From positions 26,047,501-26,111,500 of the forward strand of contig OZ005605.1 in assembly GCA_963930655.1 (NCBI GenBank): 64,000 nucleotides of DNA. Reading direction: 5' to 3'. This stretch comes from Myrica gale (lineage: Eukaryota > Streptophyta > Magnoliopsida > Fagales > Myricaceae). Numbering within the stretch: position 1 is the first letter of the stretch; each line of letters starts with the position of its first letter. Position numbers and translations under genes: made by a program. The notes beneath the pieces were generated by a model, which ran no database searches, was not told the DNA's origin, and saw only the letters and a program-made list of their open reading frames with translations. Of the stretch, positions 10,504 through 23,631 are shown piece after piece.

Positions 10504-13500
10504 TCAACAAAGCCATCTTCTGATGCTGAAACAGAACAGGTGGTTTTTCTGCTTGCTTGACTTCCCTTCTCCATTTTGACTCCTTCCGTGGATGCCGTGG
10601 ATGCCATTTCCGTGCATGCTGGCTTGCTTAGTCTCATATGTACTCTGCTCCAAAGTAAGTACTTCTGATGTGCCACTCGCGGAGGAATATAAAGCAACCT
10701 GGGAGTTAGCAACCGAAAGATACTGCCCCGGTGATGCTGGTGCTATTTTCTTATGATTTACTTCTCTTGAGAAAGAATTTGATCCTGCATTCCTGCAAAA
10801 CAGGATTGGAGAAGTAACGTTTATTGGCTGACCTATTCGTCAGTGGAACATGACTTCTGCTTAGGTGAGTGGATTTTCTTCATTATGATCAAAACTGAGC
10901 ACCGGGAAAGCTATATAAAGAACTAAAGAGAGCTCCATGTATCTGCAGGTGTCTCTGACTTGTATCATACAAGCAAGAAGTAATGAAAAAGTAAGCAAAA
11001 AACTAACAAAACAAGTACGTGTCCTTCCTATTTAAGATGGAATATGTGATACCGTCTAAAACTGAAAGAAAAAGAATAGAACTTGGACCAAATAAAAGCA
11101 AAGAAAAGGTTTCACCAAACAAATATACCAAAAAGGATGAATGATACGGAATACTGAGCTTCTGAATTAGATTCCAAAAACATAAACAGGTATACAGTGA
11201 TTAAATATTGTTTTGACGGGATTTAGTAAAGTGGCTACCTGAAGCTGAGATTGCTAGAGCTATTTCTAGGTGGTTCTTGTGAAGCCCTGTCAACGTTGTC
11301 CTTTCTCCATACTTCAAGACTAACTTCACCACTTAAACATATGCGCTCATCTGTTGAAGGATTTGAGTCCAAAGCTAGATGACTTTCCATATTTGGAGGT
11401 CCTTTGCTGGTGAAGCCAGAAGAGAACCCAGTTCGCGCATTAAATCCATATTCCCGAGCCACTGAGATTACCTTCTCTAATGTTCCAAGAGCTTGTTCCA
11501 CCTCAGGACTGATTGAAATATTTCTTTTGCCACTTACATTACACCTCTGTCCAAATTCCTCAGATGAAATGTGATCTGCGTCCTGGCCATCCTCCTCAAA
11601 GTCTGTGCTTTCCTCACTCTCTTCTTCTTCAATCTCTCCAAAAGCTTTCCTGTCTGTTACTCCTCCATTCTTTAGCTCATATTCGCTTACATGGTAATTA
11701 CTATGAACCTCCTGATTCGTATGCATCAAGTCATCCTGCTTTCCTTCAATAAGATGTTCTTCAGTGAGAACACATTCATCAGTCTTTAGCTCTTTTCCCT
11801 CCACAGCCCCTCTCTCTTCTTCTTCAATCTCTCCAAAAGCTTTCCTGTCTGTTACTCTTCCATTCTTTAGCTCATATTCACTTACATGGTAATTGCTATG
11901 CACCTCCTGATTCGTATGCATCAAGTCATCCTGCTTCCTTTCAATAAGATGTTCTTCAAGGAGAACACATTCATCAGTTTTTAACTCTTTTTCTTCCAAG
12001 GCCCCCTTTGGTACATTAGTGGAATAAAGAGCTTCATGTATTTTAGCATACAACGGGTCCCCCAATGCCTTAATAAAATCTTTATCACACTTAAACACAG
12101 AAGCCACTGCCTGTGGCAGCAAGGATTGAAAATTGTGTGAGACAATGAGAGAATGGGAACCACATACATGAACATGCAGAAGCCAAAATACGGGGCCATC
12201 CATTGCATGGGTCCAACCAAGTACATTTTGAGTTTTCATTTTATGCTAAGTCCATATGTTCATTAAAAGCTGAATGGATAAAGTGTATAAGTAAGCTATA
12301 CGCAATTAATCTAGAAGTTATGAATTGGATGATTTAATTAGATTCAAATGTATCCGCAATTTCATTCATAACTAATTTAATAGTATTATTCCTGCATGAC
12401 TTGGTCTTACTGAAGACATGATGGACAAGATAACTATATTTTGAACCAAAATGTGTTCAGTATAAAAGAATAAAACATCTGACCTTTTGATAGAGTCTGA
12501 AACCATTGCCAATGAGCTGCCTTGAGATAAAGTTTATAAGGGATGGAGGGACAAAGTCCAGCTTGACGTCCATATTTGCAATTGTCCTACAAAAATTAAG
12601 AGGTCTTAACCTTTTAAAATTGGAGCGCTGAACAAGGCAAGTAATGATGTACCATCACTTAAATTAGTAGAAAGCCAATCACTTAAATTCGTGCTTAACC
12701 CGCAAGTTACCGAATACATTAATCCCACTAGCAATACAAGCTACCAATGCAGAAATCATTAGACCCATTTAAAATCAAGCAACGTAGCAAACAGAAAGCA
12801 TCCATATATAAAGCCCTTATATCATCGAGGTTCTGGCCATTTACAACCAAATATAAGATCAAAACAAATAGGATGCACATAGGGTTGGGTTGATTACAAA
12901 TCTAAATCTCCATAACGCATGCCCACTTAATCTGCATCTCCAACAAATTAGATTTCTTAAACGGACCACTTACATATGATTGGCAATCAACTACAACTCA
13001 CCGGAAGTAACTTCTTTCTGAGGTCACCTTTTGCAAAGCAAAGCCTCCTACAACATCAATCCTAACAACATCCTTTGCTTCAGGGATTGCCTCATTGGTG
13101 AAACCATGAGTGGCTATATCAATGTTTTCTGAGTCAGAGATCTGCAAGCACAAGTATACCAAAATACTTTTACCTCAGGTTGCAATCTAGAAAAAGCTGG
13201 ACTTCAGGCATAGAGGCAAGAAAAACACAGTATAACAGAGAGAGAAAATGAAGTCCGCTGAAGATTTCAAGTGCTACCGTGTTAAGAAGAACAACAATGA
13301 GATCATCTTGAAAGTACTCGAACAAAAAGTAGTGCACAACAGCCTCCCTTGTTGACAGCGGCCAGGAAACCTTCATCCTTTCTTCCAGAAATTCAGAGAA
13401 ACATCAGGATTCAAAAGCGGAATATATTTTTAGAAATTGAATAATCAAATAAGCAACTTTTTTTTAGGGAATGATGGGGTTTTATGCAAGACAAACCTCA

Positions 13501-14838
13501 CTAAGGATATTTGCTCACCAATCCGCACCTTTTGCAAACATTTGCAAGATAGAATTTTGAAAGTTGGAACACTAAACTGAGGCCACCTGACAAATGACAC
13601 AATGGAGAAAAGAAAAGTAAACTATTTAGTGTATCTCTTAGGCCAAGAGAAAGAGCCATGCTGCCATTTGTTGTAAATACACTCTTACGGCCATCTCTCT
13701 CTCTTAACACCTTCTGTTGATTCTCCCCAACTCAAGCATGCACAAAGATGGTGTACATAGAGATACTTGAACAGGCAGAAGTGCCAGTGTGCATTGTTAT
13801 TTTCACAGCCTCACTTCTTTTTATGAATCACAGGTAACCATCGCACATGGCCAAACACTTGCAAAAAGGGTTTCATAGAAAATCAAAAGTACGTAGATGA
13901 TGGAAAACTTCTCACCATTTGCTGTAGAGGGATGTCTCCCATGAGAGGCATAAACCTGAAACGAAGGATTGACTTTATCTTAAAGTCGATTATAGCATAC
14001 TCAATGTTATTCAAGACCTTCATAATTTCACTGAAAATCGCTAAGATTAGCTCAAGATGTCTAGATATTCTCATGTAACTTACAAAGATCTATAGGCCCA
14101 TCGACATAGCCTTCAACAAGTAACGTATGAAAAGGAGTGCCTTCTAGTCCCTCACGATACATAACACGGAACTCCTCATTATCTTGTTTTAACTGCCAAA
14201 AGAAGTAGGATTGTTAAAAGGTATCCCAACACCTTCAAATAAAATGTCCTCTGCCAGCACATACAAATGTAAAAATCATATGCAACTCGAGTTGCTTACA
14301 TTAAATTCTCACTGACAAAGAAAACATTCTAACTTTTGACAAAAGATGTTAAACCAATCAGTGGATAAAATGACTCAATGAACTTCACTCTGCAATTTTC
14401 CTAAGAAAGGAACTGTCATGACATTAGATAGTGTACCTTCCATTCAGCCTGTGATCTCTTACTGGCTTTTGATTCCTTATTATCATTTAACGAAGTGCTC
14501 CTCAACATGTCAAGCAAACATGATACTTCTGCAGTCCTTCTTTCAATTACTTTTTGATTGCATCCTGCAAAATATAAATTGCTTAATTGGCAATGGTTGG
14601 CAAATGCATCAAGTTTTTTTTACCATCGCCTGTCAATATAAGGACCATACACCATAGCTGTCCAAAGGACATCAAAAGGAAAATCCAGGGATGATTGACC
14701 TTTAGCTTCATCTTCTGAAGATCGTAGGAGTTGACTCTTGACTAGAGTTTTAAGTGTCTCCTCATCAGTCAGATCAGGTGAAGCAAGCGTCTTGTTCAAC
14801 CTCTCCCTGTACTGAGTGATGTTTTGTTTCTTCTCCAT
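10504..14838 (-). CDS. START/polyketide-cyclase-like lipid-binding domain protein with duplicated acidic tail
   Basis: Ten exons join in phase: 14700-14838, 14437-14564, 14084-14192, 13916-13955, 13497-13586, 13278-13377, 13002-13141, 12484-12586, 11239-12110 and 10504-10792, giving 669 residues. It starts MEKKQNITQYRERLNKTLAS. Residues of about 89-283 (from LKQDNEEFRVMYREGLEGTP through SWETSLYSKWWPQFSVPTFK, MKVSWPLSTREAVVHYFLFE and KLDFVPPSLINFISRQLI) match the START-like lipid-transport fold of a plant family that I recall as At3g11720/At5g06440. Such domains hold a lipid or other hydrophobic ligand; the ligand is unknown. After it comes a long acidic, poorly structured tail in exon 9 that contains a 65-residue unit twice. 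I chose the first donor at 14699, not the longer ORF, because only that one keeps the phase into exon 2. The first two exons look soluble. Confidence 0.87.
11621..12010 (-). repeat. In-frame 195-bp tandem duplication in exon 9 of the START-like gene
   Basis: Two head-to-tail copies with period 195 bp; for example AATCTCTCCAAAAGC occurs at 11631 and 11826. Each encodes about 65 residues (ELKTDECVL..., HVSEYELKNG, DRKAFGEIEEEE). Only a few substitutions separate the copies, so the event is recent. The frame is kept. Confidence 0.92.
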
Positions 14839-16069
14839 CTTTGCATCTCCAAGAAAATCATCAAGCGCCCTCTCTCAAATTGTCATATGGAGAATCTAAG
14901 CCACGCAGAATTAAGGATTCCACTATCATCTGCTACATCTAAGACATAAATAAAAGAAATTTGAAGTGTTTTTTCATTAATGAGTGGGGATTTTAAATAA
15001 ATGCTATCCTTGCAACATGTGTACTTACAGATTTCTTTTTTATAAGTATGTACTTACAGATTTCTATACACACCATTTCCAAAATTAGGTCAAATTAAAT
15101 GCGTGACATGGAAGACAAGTATCTATGCATCTATTAAAGCTTTCTAAAGATGACAAGCCAAAGGTTTCTAGTGACATACGCAACGTAAGGCGCTCAAAGT
15201 GCTTTCCTTATAAATCCGTCTCACGGAGCACTAGAGAGCAGATGAGCTTGTTCGTTGAAATCTACCAGAGGTTTCCATTTGAAGTTATCAACTATCTACC
15301 TTACACCTTCTTAGCGTACTATACCAATAAAACCCCAATATTCATCAACACCCTGGAACAGAATATTTGCAGGGAGAATAGCTAGCCATCAGAAAGCTTA
15401 ATACGCACAAAACACCCATAGAAATAAACTAAAACCATTCACACACAGATTAAATAAACTGTTAATTGTTTCACCTCTGACCAATATTCCAAAACAAAAG
15501 CACACACCAAGATATACAAGACCCATTACGCAGATAACATGACATTTATACCGGGGGAGAAAAAAAACAGAGATAACTTGATATTTAGCAGTGTCCCAAT
15601 AAAAAACAAAGCCGGAACTTACAAATAACGAAGTACCCAGATGCAGATTCTTTTGACCTCATTAAATTCAAACCCACACGAAGCTCCCTGAGGAACACCC
15701 AGCTGACCCTTATGAGTTCCGAGCAAAAACCAGAATCAGAAGACTGAAATTCTCATTGCCCAAATGCAGATCTCCATGAAAGATCAATCATTTTTTCATT
15801 GGAATGGAGGGAGACAGAGTCACCTGTTGTGCGACCACCCAGACGGATATGCAACATGGGCTATTCCTCTCGGGCACAACGATATGCAGACAACGAAGAA
15901 TCGCCAGCACATCAACACTTTTCCCCAGAGCTAGCCGACTTAATAATTTACATTTTTAGAGAATCCTATTTTACATTAAAAAGGCAATAAAAGTAAATGG
16001 AGTTTGGCAAGTACATTGGTTTGGTAACTTTGGTTCTGGCCTTGGGGAGTCGGGACAGTGTATTCGCAC

Positions 16070-16075
16070 CACGTG
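16070..16075. promoter_or_regulatory. G-box (CACGTG)
   Basis: CACGTG sits in a GC-richer block (16010-16180) between two divergent genes, with a second ACGT core pair at about 16099-16110 (TCACGTAACGTG). bZIP and bHLH factors bind such sites. Its use by either gene is inference. Confidence 0.4.
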
Positions 16076-17786
16076 TGCTTGGGCTTGGCATCGTCGTATG
16101 TCACGTAACGTGATCGGTGACATCGGTTGCTCCTAAGCGCCATAATCGCTGCCGCCACGCGTGGCCTGTGGAATGTCCCTTCATCGTCTTTCCTTCTTTC
16201 GATTTTTAACAAAAATAATGTTAACAGATTTCTTTTTCCCTTTTTTTTTCTCAAACAGGTTTCTTCTCGATTCTTTTTTTCCTTTCCCACAAAAAAAAAA
16301 GAAAAAGAAAAAAGTGTTCATTGAAGAAATTAACTGGGAATCACAAACAAAAAGTTTGATTTATATTTGACTGAATCTTTTTTTTTTTTTTTTCTAAATA
16401 TATTTGACTGAATCTATTTGCCAGACAAACAAAAAGTTATGAGACTCACGTTGTCATGTCCGAATCAAGTAACTTTTGTCATCAAATACCTCCGGTAAAG
16501 AATTAAACAGGGAAGGGGGTATGAGAAGCTTCTTATCCTCGCATCTGTCCCTCTGTGCTTACTTAGCGCAACTTCAAGTTGCAAGTCAATTCTAATGGTA
16601 AATATTGAACTCAGATTATCCCAACACTTGAAAGTATGCATAAAGCTAATAGACTCGTCGAGGTTTATGATCCTTTTTCTTCCCGTCTATATTTTGATAA
16701 AGAACTATAGCCAATGGGGCCCCGGGCATTATAAATTATCCAAATTGGTGGGAGTGGATAAAGGTAGACTTGTTTTAGTTAATGAGGTTTTTCAAACAAG
16801 GTTTTGAAATCAAAATCCCAGAACCACATTTTCAACCTATTATCTGTACTCATATAGAATTTAAATTTAATTTATTACTGATTATTAATAAAACTTCAAA
16901 AGCGCAATAGTGACTCCATTTTACCATCACGAGTCATAGAGAAAATAGTATTTTTTTTACACCTTAAAAGAAAATTATTACCATCCATACCTATAACTAT
17001 TTTTAAGAGCTTGGTTGTACTTCTTTGCCACAGCCAGTAGCCAGACCTACCCAATTTCTCCACAATTAAATGACGGTGGCAAGGCTACCGGTAATGAATT
17101 GAGGGCAGCATCCACACCACAAGTTCAGTGCAAGACAATTAATGCATGGCTATTTTGCCTCTATTTCTCTGACCTCTTTTATAGTGGAAATGGACCACAC
17201 GACATGAGTCTGGATTTGCTTCTACGGCTCGTATCGAAAAGTCGCATGGAAAGCCAAAACCAATTTGAATCCGACACTGTATGTCGTCTAGGAACACATG
17301 CGTGTAATTAGGGACGTGAAACGTCATCATTAATGCTTAAACTAAATATCTAAAGCAACTGGCAGACTGGTCATCAACGATATTCTCAGTTTTCTCTCAA
17401 TCTCGAGAATGGTTAGGCTCTTCTAGTATACATGTTCTTCCTTCCGAAAAAATAATAATACTAGCATCAATTAAGGCTATACTTATGGACTTCGATGATA
17501 TATAAATCCCATCTATAAACATTCTGATAACGAAACAATTATATACTCCTAATCCCTCAAGATCAAAGATTCTCAATACTAATGTTGTATTTGATACTTT
17601 GAAAAGAAGCAAATTTTAGCAGCTGCGACTCGAGATTGGCATTTGATTGCCAAGAAGGCGAATAAACAATGTCCATCTCCTCCAATTCTATGGCATGCTC
17701 GAGTATATACCTCAGCAGCCGCAGTAAATTATCTCCTGCAACTAGGCCTGAGCAATGTGCCAACGCTTTCTCTCTCTTTCTTTCCT

Positions 17787-17827
17787 TTTAAGAACGGTGC
17801 CGTTCTCTTAAAAAGAACGACACCGTT
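17787..17827. repeat. Small hairpin with AACGGTGCCGTT core
   Basis: GAACGGTGCCGTTC is followed after a few bases by GAACGACACCGTTTC, which is nearly its reverse complement. The core resembles that of the palindrome at 2761-2804. It lies just before the L22 leader. Confidence 0.5.
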
Positions 17828-17860
17828 TCAGGTGTATTAACTACGAGCCCTAACCCAGGA

Positions 17861-18682
17861 GACTTCTGCCCCTACCCCCTATCTCTCTCTCTCTACTCAC
17901 TCTCTCCCTCTCCTCCGCCGCCCACCCTCTACTGTCGCCATTGTTTGTTCAAGTGTCAGTGTATTTCTTTGCCCAGAGAAATTGTCAAACACACTCCTTT
18001 GTAATTTTTAAAAGGCATTATTCTTCATTCTAATTTTCTATGAATGCAGCTCTAAAACTGGAGATTGTTCGAGTGATTTTTGTGTTCTGAAGTTAGCCAG
18101 AGAGAAAACATTCTTTTGAATTGGTGGCTGTTTGTGCTTGGGAAAGGAAATCCCACTGGCTCTTTTGAAGGGGTTGCCTGGTTTTGACTTTCTCGATCTC
18201 CATTTGATAGGCAATCCAGAGTCCGAAGAAGAGATTCTAAAGGAAAGAAGTGGGATCCCATTTTCTTTGTCGGTTAAACCGCACAGCTATGGTTTTTTAT
18301 TCTTTTTGTGGCTGACAAGGGTGTGCCGGTGCCGAGTTCGATCTCGGTAGATTTCAGTCGAGTTGAGCTCGAACATTATCTGGACGAGTTCGAGTAAGTA
18401 TATTCTCTAATTGAGCCGAGTTCGAACTGTCAGTAATCGGTTAAAGCCCTATCTGTGGCTTTTAAATTATACTTTTGTCTTGATTGGCCCATTTGTGTTG
18501 TTTTTGTTATCACATTGGGCCAACCTATCGTCAATCAGCCCATTGGTGAACTGGATTTCCGGGTCGGTTAAAACCTACCATTTCGATTAGGACCTTTTCT
18601 CATTTTGTCAAGCTTGGGAAACTACTCCCTCGCCGACTGGCTGCCCCTGCCATTTAGCACCGAGGACTGTCCCATCAGGTAA
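17861..18682 (+). promoter_or_regulatory. Probable 5' untranslated exon of the L22 gene
   Basis: A pyrimidine-rich tract (CTCTCTCTCT at about 17881-17925) begins what looks like a transcribed leader, as is common in plant ribosomal-protein genes. A donor-like CCATCAG|GTAAAAA at about 18672-18684 could end a leader exon before the coding start at 19247. The interior has repeated GAGTTCGA words (18330-18430). The extent is inferred. Confidence 0.35.
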
Positions 18683-19246
18683 AAATAGTTAGCGAAACTC
18701 ATTCTCTGTGTTGTTTGATCATGAGAAACCCCTGAAAAATGTGAATGGAAATTAAATGAAAACATATGGGCGAGTTGCGCAATATTATGCAATGTTGGTG
18801 AACCCTAAGGGGTTTAAAGATTTGGAGGGATCATGCTTTGAGAATTGCCAAAATCCGTCGGTTTCGAAGACGGATGATCCGTACATCGACTTGAAGAAGT
18901 CGATGCTGGGATGATATAAGAGAAGCAGCTTATCGTAGAGGCATTTGTCTGAAATTTGGGAGGTCTTGTTCTGTGAATCTTCTGGGGAAGCGAAATGAAC
19001 TTAGATTTTCTCTTTTTATTTTCCTTTCCCTAGTTTATGTATATTCTGTTGGAGATACTATTAAAGTAATGGAAACTCGAACAAAAAAATCCTGGCTTAT
19101 CAAGTTTGTCAGTCGTTTTATAGATTGAGCTAGTATTTCGTGATTATCTTTTTCTTGATTTGCTGTCTAATCGTGATTGTTTTTTCGTTGTGATGTTGTG
19201 ATAGTTTCCTATCGAAGATTTGTCAGCTGAGTTAACTTTATAAGTT

Positions 19247-22200
19247 ATGGTAGGCTGGCAGAGACACATACAATTCTTACTTGGTCGTGTGGGGAAAAGA
19301 GTGGAACATACTTGCAATGTAGCTGCCAACTTTTCTTCGTCTCGCTTGGAATCCTCTCTATTACCAGGTTCGTCGGGTTTCGTGGTTAAAATAGTAAGGC
19401 CATATGCAAAGTGTAAATAAATTGGCCAGTTTTAGGAATAAAATATGTTTAAATATCACCTTTCTTTTTATTGTGCACCTCTCGTGTTTAAGATGACATT
19501 TTTATCAACTACTGTCAGTGTTTTATGGCCACTGGTAACTCAAATTTGAGATTTGCATAACACTTTTGCTTTTGCAGGCGAGTTAACTGTTTTGCGCAGA
19601 CTATGGAGACCACCTTCTGCTAACATCTCAAGGCCTTTTTATCAATATTGTCAACAGTTGGTATTGCTAACTTACCGTTGCCATATATGTTTCCAATTGG
19701 AACTTCTTTTGATTCTTGAGAATTTTCTGTTTTTTTTTTCTTGTGTTTTTACTCACCCATAAAAATTTCAGTTTTTTGTTTCCCACATGTCCTCTAGTGA
19801 GGTCCTTGATTTTTACCCATGTAGCACAGAACTTTAAAAGACTGCTGCACTTTTTACCATAGCACACCTCCAACACACTCGGACTTATATTGTAAACAAT
19901 GTAGGTGTCCGTATTTCTTTGGTGAAGGTCATCTCACTATTGATGTGGTGGACAGGGGCTACCCATGGGCCATTGATGCTTTTTATTTGATAAAAAAGTA
20001 TAAAGAATTAATATAGAAAGAGGTGGCCCTTGATGACACAAGTACCTAAGTTGGAAGTATGATGTTTGTATTTGTATATATATATATGCTTGTATGTGTA
20101 CCTGAGGCACTTCCCACTAGATGGAATATGAGGGTGAGTTTTTCTAAAAAAATTCAGTGGACAACTTTTTAGGGGTAAAAAATAGCTAACACAGAGCATT
20201 TTTCATCAACCTGATAGTGTGTGTTGTGTGAGCATGCACCTGTTCCTTTTGTGGTCTGCTCTGCCATATATATCCCTTCCAGAAATATGATCTGAAGGCT
20301 GAGCTCCATCCTCCAATTGACGTGTTTAATTACATCAGGCTTTGATTCCAATGGTTGAAATGTGGATTTGGAGAGGGCATTAACTGTCAAGCTTCTCTAA
20401 CTATCTTTTACTGTTACAGGGAGTTTCCAGTTCTAGGAAGTTACTAGCAGAGTCATCTGAAGAAGCAGCAATTTCGTCTCCATTGACACCTGTCTTGGCA
20501 TTAAATAGTGGAAAAAATGAGGACCAGAACCCAAGAGCGGTCTCCAAGCCTGCAAAGGTTCAAGCCGTTTTAAAGGGCATTAAACAGGTGTGCTATATAT
20601 TTTTAAGGCTTAATTACTCTGTTGAACCCTTTGGTATTTCAAAGTCCCAAACTGATATCAGCACATTTTTCGTCCTAAAGTAGTCCCTATGGAATATTAC
20701 TATACCCATATAGCCCTTTTTCGCCAATTGGTGCCTTTATCTGAACGGGAAAGTTGTATGAGGTTAATGGGGACATGTCATAACAAATACCATACCTCCA
20801 CGTGTCCATTCCCAATGGTAAAAAATTAATGAATGCCACTCCCATGTCAGCCTGGAAGTCCTAGATGGATCAAATGCGCCACACAGAGGTGACACTCGTT
20901 AATTTCTTACTATTGGGTAGTGCTGTCCAAAATACCGGCCGGACCGGTTTTGGACGAAACCGGTTGACTTTTTTGAAACCGGGTTGACCGGACCGGTAAA
21001 CCGGTGTATTCCAATCGGTTCCGGATTACCCCCATGAAAACCCGGGACCAGATCGGAGTATACCTCTCCAAACCGGAAATTGGCCCAAAATAGCACGGCC
21101 CAAACCCAAAACCGGCCAAAAATAGCATGACCCAACCCAAAACCGGCCCAAAATGGCATGACCCAAACCGGCCCAGACCGGCCCGGACCGGAACTTGGAC
21201 AACCCTACTATTGGGAATGACATGTGGAAGTCTAGTATTGGCTATGATGTGTCCCTATTAGCCACGTAGAACTTTGTCGTCTAGATAGAGGCACCAGTTG
21301 AAGGAAAGGGCTGAATGAGCATAGTAATATTTCATAAGGATATTAGTTGGACATTTACACATAAGTCGTGTGGATTCTCTCTGGCAATTAAAAATTCTTA
21401 TTTTGTTGCAGCTTAATGGCATTTGTCGTAATCCTAAGTTGTACACTTGATGGTACTAACTGCCAAACCTATTCTGCCTGCCCTTTTGTTAAATGCCAAT
21501 GTTAGAGTCCAAAGAAGGTCAACTTGGTTGCTGCATTAGTTCGTGGCATGCGTGTTGAAGATGCATTGTTGCAGTTGCAAGTGACAGTAAAGCGAGCTTC
21601 AAAGACCGTGTATCAGGTACTGCAATCATCCTAAACTTGTCAATGGTACCTATTAGAAAGAATTGTGGTAGCTGTACTCATAACCTTGCGTGCTTTTTTA
21701 CCTTTCTGTGGCCTTTTTTTTTTTGGTTTGGGAGAGGGGGGGGTGAAGGGGTGGTTGGGGGTGAGCATGTGGGAGTTTGTATTCAAATTTTGGAGATAAA
21801 GGAAAGTGTGTACCTTAGGGGATCTGGGTTCCAAATGAGTCTTCTGGGCTGAACTAGTTTTATTTAATTGCGTTAAATATAGTCAAAACTTATCTACCTA
21901 GCACTTTCTGGAAACAGGATCCAGAGCTAATTTTCCTTCAAATTCTTTAGGGCATCATGCAAATAGTTGTCTGTCGCCAAATAAATGATTTTGCTTCTGG
22001 ATTCTGGAATCACTTTGTGGTGTAGTTCACTTATGAATAATGTTGGCTTATGTTCATGAAGGCCACGAAATAATTTGTCACACTTACTGGGAGCTGTGTC
22101 CAGAATAAAATTGGGGGGGGGGGGGTGCCTTTAACTGCAAATTTGCACCATATAATAAGGATCTGATCTCTGCAGGTTATTCACTCTGCACGAGCCAATG

Positions 22201-22599
22201 CGACACATAACCATGGATTGGATCCAGATCGTCTCCTTGTTGGTAAGTGATACAAGTGAAGTTGCATTTTTCCTTCTATTTTTAATCTTACTTATAATGC
22301 ATTCTCTCTTTCTTACAGCTGAGGCATTTCTTGGAAAAGGATTCTATAAAAAGAGAGTTTCCTACCATGCCAAAGGAAAATGTGGAATCAAAGTGAGACC
22401 AGAGTGCCGACTGACAGTGGTAGTAAGGGAGATGACTGCTGAAGAGGAGGCTGAGATAGCCAGACTGAGAGTCAAAAATTTCCGCAAGCTCACTAAGCGA
22501 GAAAGACGACTTGTACCTCATAAGCTTATTGAGACGACTCCAATCTGGAATCGCAAGGGCAAGTCCAACAGCTATGAACAAAGTAGTTTGGATTCATGA
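19247..22599 (+). CDS. Ribosomal protein L22/L17e family, mitochondrial type (uL22m)
   Basis: Six exons join in phase: 19247-19367, 19578-19660, 20420-20587, 21506-21616, 22176-22242 and 22319-22599, giving 276 residues. It starts MVGWQRHIQFLLGRVGKRVE, a targeting-type N-terminus. The uL22 domain runs from about residue 125: PKKVNLVAALVRGMRVEDAL, TVKRASKTVYQVIHSARANA, AEAFLGKGFYKKRVSYHAKG and CGIKVRPECRLTVVVREM. uL22 lines the exit tunnel of the large ribosomal subunit. Length and N-terminal extension fit the nuclear-encoded mitochondrial form rather than the plastid-encoded one. Intron 3 (20588-21505) holds a nested pair of small transposons. Expression was probably driven from the pyrimidine-rich leader near 17.9 kb. 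Confidence 0.93.
20910..20917. repeat. Left target duplication of the nested hAT MITE
   Basis: CTATTGGG recurs at 21208-21215. Confidence 0.8.
20918..21207. mobile_element. 290-bp hAT-type MITE rich in CCGGTCCGG motifs
   Basis: The ends are TAGTGCTGTCC and, on the reverse strand, TAGGGTTGTCC, flanked by the 8-bp duplication CTATTGGG, all hAT-like. The body is unusual: it is packed with ACCGG/CCGGT words (GCCGGACCGG, AACCGGTTGA, GACCGGACCGGT) and has an internal imperfect tandem repeat of about 35 bp (CCCAAAACCGGCC...AAATAGCATGACC) at about 21095-21170. No coding capacity. Confidence 0.82.
21208..21215. repeat. Right target duplication of the nested hAT MITE
   Basis: CTATTGGG, identical to 20910-20917. 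Confidence 0.8.
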
Positions 22600-23631
22600 G
22601 CCAGCTTCACTTCCCATATTTCATTGAGAGGTCTCTTCCCATCTCTGAATTTGAGTATAAATCATCTTATACAAGTTTTGGAGCAGCCCTGTTTCAATTT
22701 CATACGGCACTTGTAACACTTTTATTAATTGTGTCTTGTCTAGAGAATAAAATCTTAAAGGGGACAAGACAAGCGCATCCAGAACAGTTAGATTTCCTCG
22801 AAAGCAAGTTGAGTCTAGAGGAATCTAACACTGACAGTCTGATAAACACTTTCGTTTTTTTTCGAAGAATAGAAACAAATGCTCGAGCCGTAGGGCCCGT
22901 AACCTTCTAGACTACAACAAATGGCAAAACTCTTTTTAAAATAACATATACATGTCCACAAAAACTGTCACGAACACTAATGTCTTTAATAAGTCACAAT
23001 TTTCCAAATTTCATATGTACCAAATATTGAAATGTCTCTTTCTATTCAAAAATCCTGGATACGAAGCTTGCAGGAATCGAAGAATGAGTTGCGATGACAC
23101 CCTCCGTACTTTTCCAGCAGAAGCAAAAAATAAAAAAAAGAGTACGAGACAGTTTCCAATTATATTCTGTTAGCTTAGATAGACTTAATATTGCTGTTAG
23201 TCCTTAGGCTTTGTAACCGGCCTCGGTGGCCTCTCTGTATTCAGCATGTCTGTATTTTTTCAGGTGAAATGAAGTTTCACTTTTACGTAGGGAAAAAAAA
23301 AAGGCTTAGATAGAAATGGAATAGAAATTAAAAAAAAAATCCGCGAGGACACGACCTGATTTTATAAATTGACCCTTGGATATAAACACGCATGGATTTG
23401 TCAATTCTGAAGACCTAGGAAGCTTCTTAAATTTTCCAAAAGAAAGGAACTACAAACTCAATACTAGCGCCAGTTAAAAGCAGAACGAGAGAGGTAGCCA
23501 AACCAAAAAAATATTCTCGTATCCTTCCTTTCTCCCCCTTCCAAAAGGTGGGGGGGAAAACCTTTCCAGACATTCATGAGCCAAAAGTAAAAAACATATC
23601 AGGGACAACAAAATAAGGATCAATAAGAAGC
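22600..23631. other. Convergent spacer between L22 and FOLB
   Basis: This holds the 3' untranslated regions of two convergent genes. ORFs here show no family similarity. No repeat of note beyond short A runs. Confidence 0.5.

Larger units (their letters stand above)
14839..17860. other. Divergent spacer between the START-like and L22 genes
   Basis: This contains the untranslated leader and promoter of the minus-strand START-like gene, probably with leader introns (a donor-like CGTTATTTGTAAGT on the minus strand near 15620-15640). It also holds a GC-richer block with a G-box (16070) and AT-rich DNA up to the L22 leader. I see no coding sequence with family similarity and no clear transposon. 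Confidence 0.5.
20680..21355. mobile_element. Fold-back MITE in L22 intron 3, split by a younger hAT MITE
   Basis: The sequence left of 20910 and right of 21215 form inverted arms. GGAATATTACTATACC...TAGCCCTTT and GGTGCCTTTATCTGAACG on the left are mirrored on the right by AAAGGGCTGAATGAGC...TAATATTTC and CGTCTAGATAGAGGCACC. The arms are diverged, so it is older than its insert. Boundaries are approximate. Confidence 0.65.

Noticed and set aside
14620-14699. Extension of START-like exon 1 (…SSLDFPFDVLWTAMVYGPYI…) to a donor at 14632-14633
   Set aside because: It reads well, but joining it to exon 2 gives an immediate stop, while the donor at 14698-14699 keeps phase and family sequence; treated as intron.
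22198-22318. N-terminal part of the open frame leading into the last L22 exon
   Set aside because: It reads across an exon in the wrong frame and an intron; the GT at 22243 and AG at 22317-22318 give the conserved protein.
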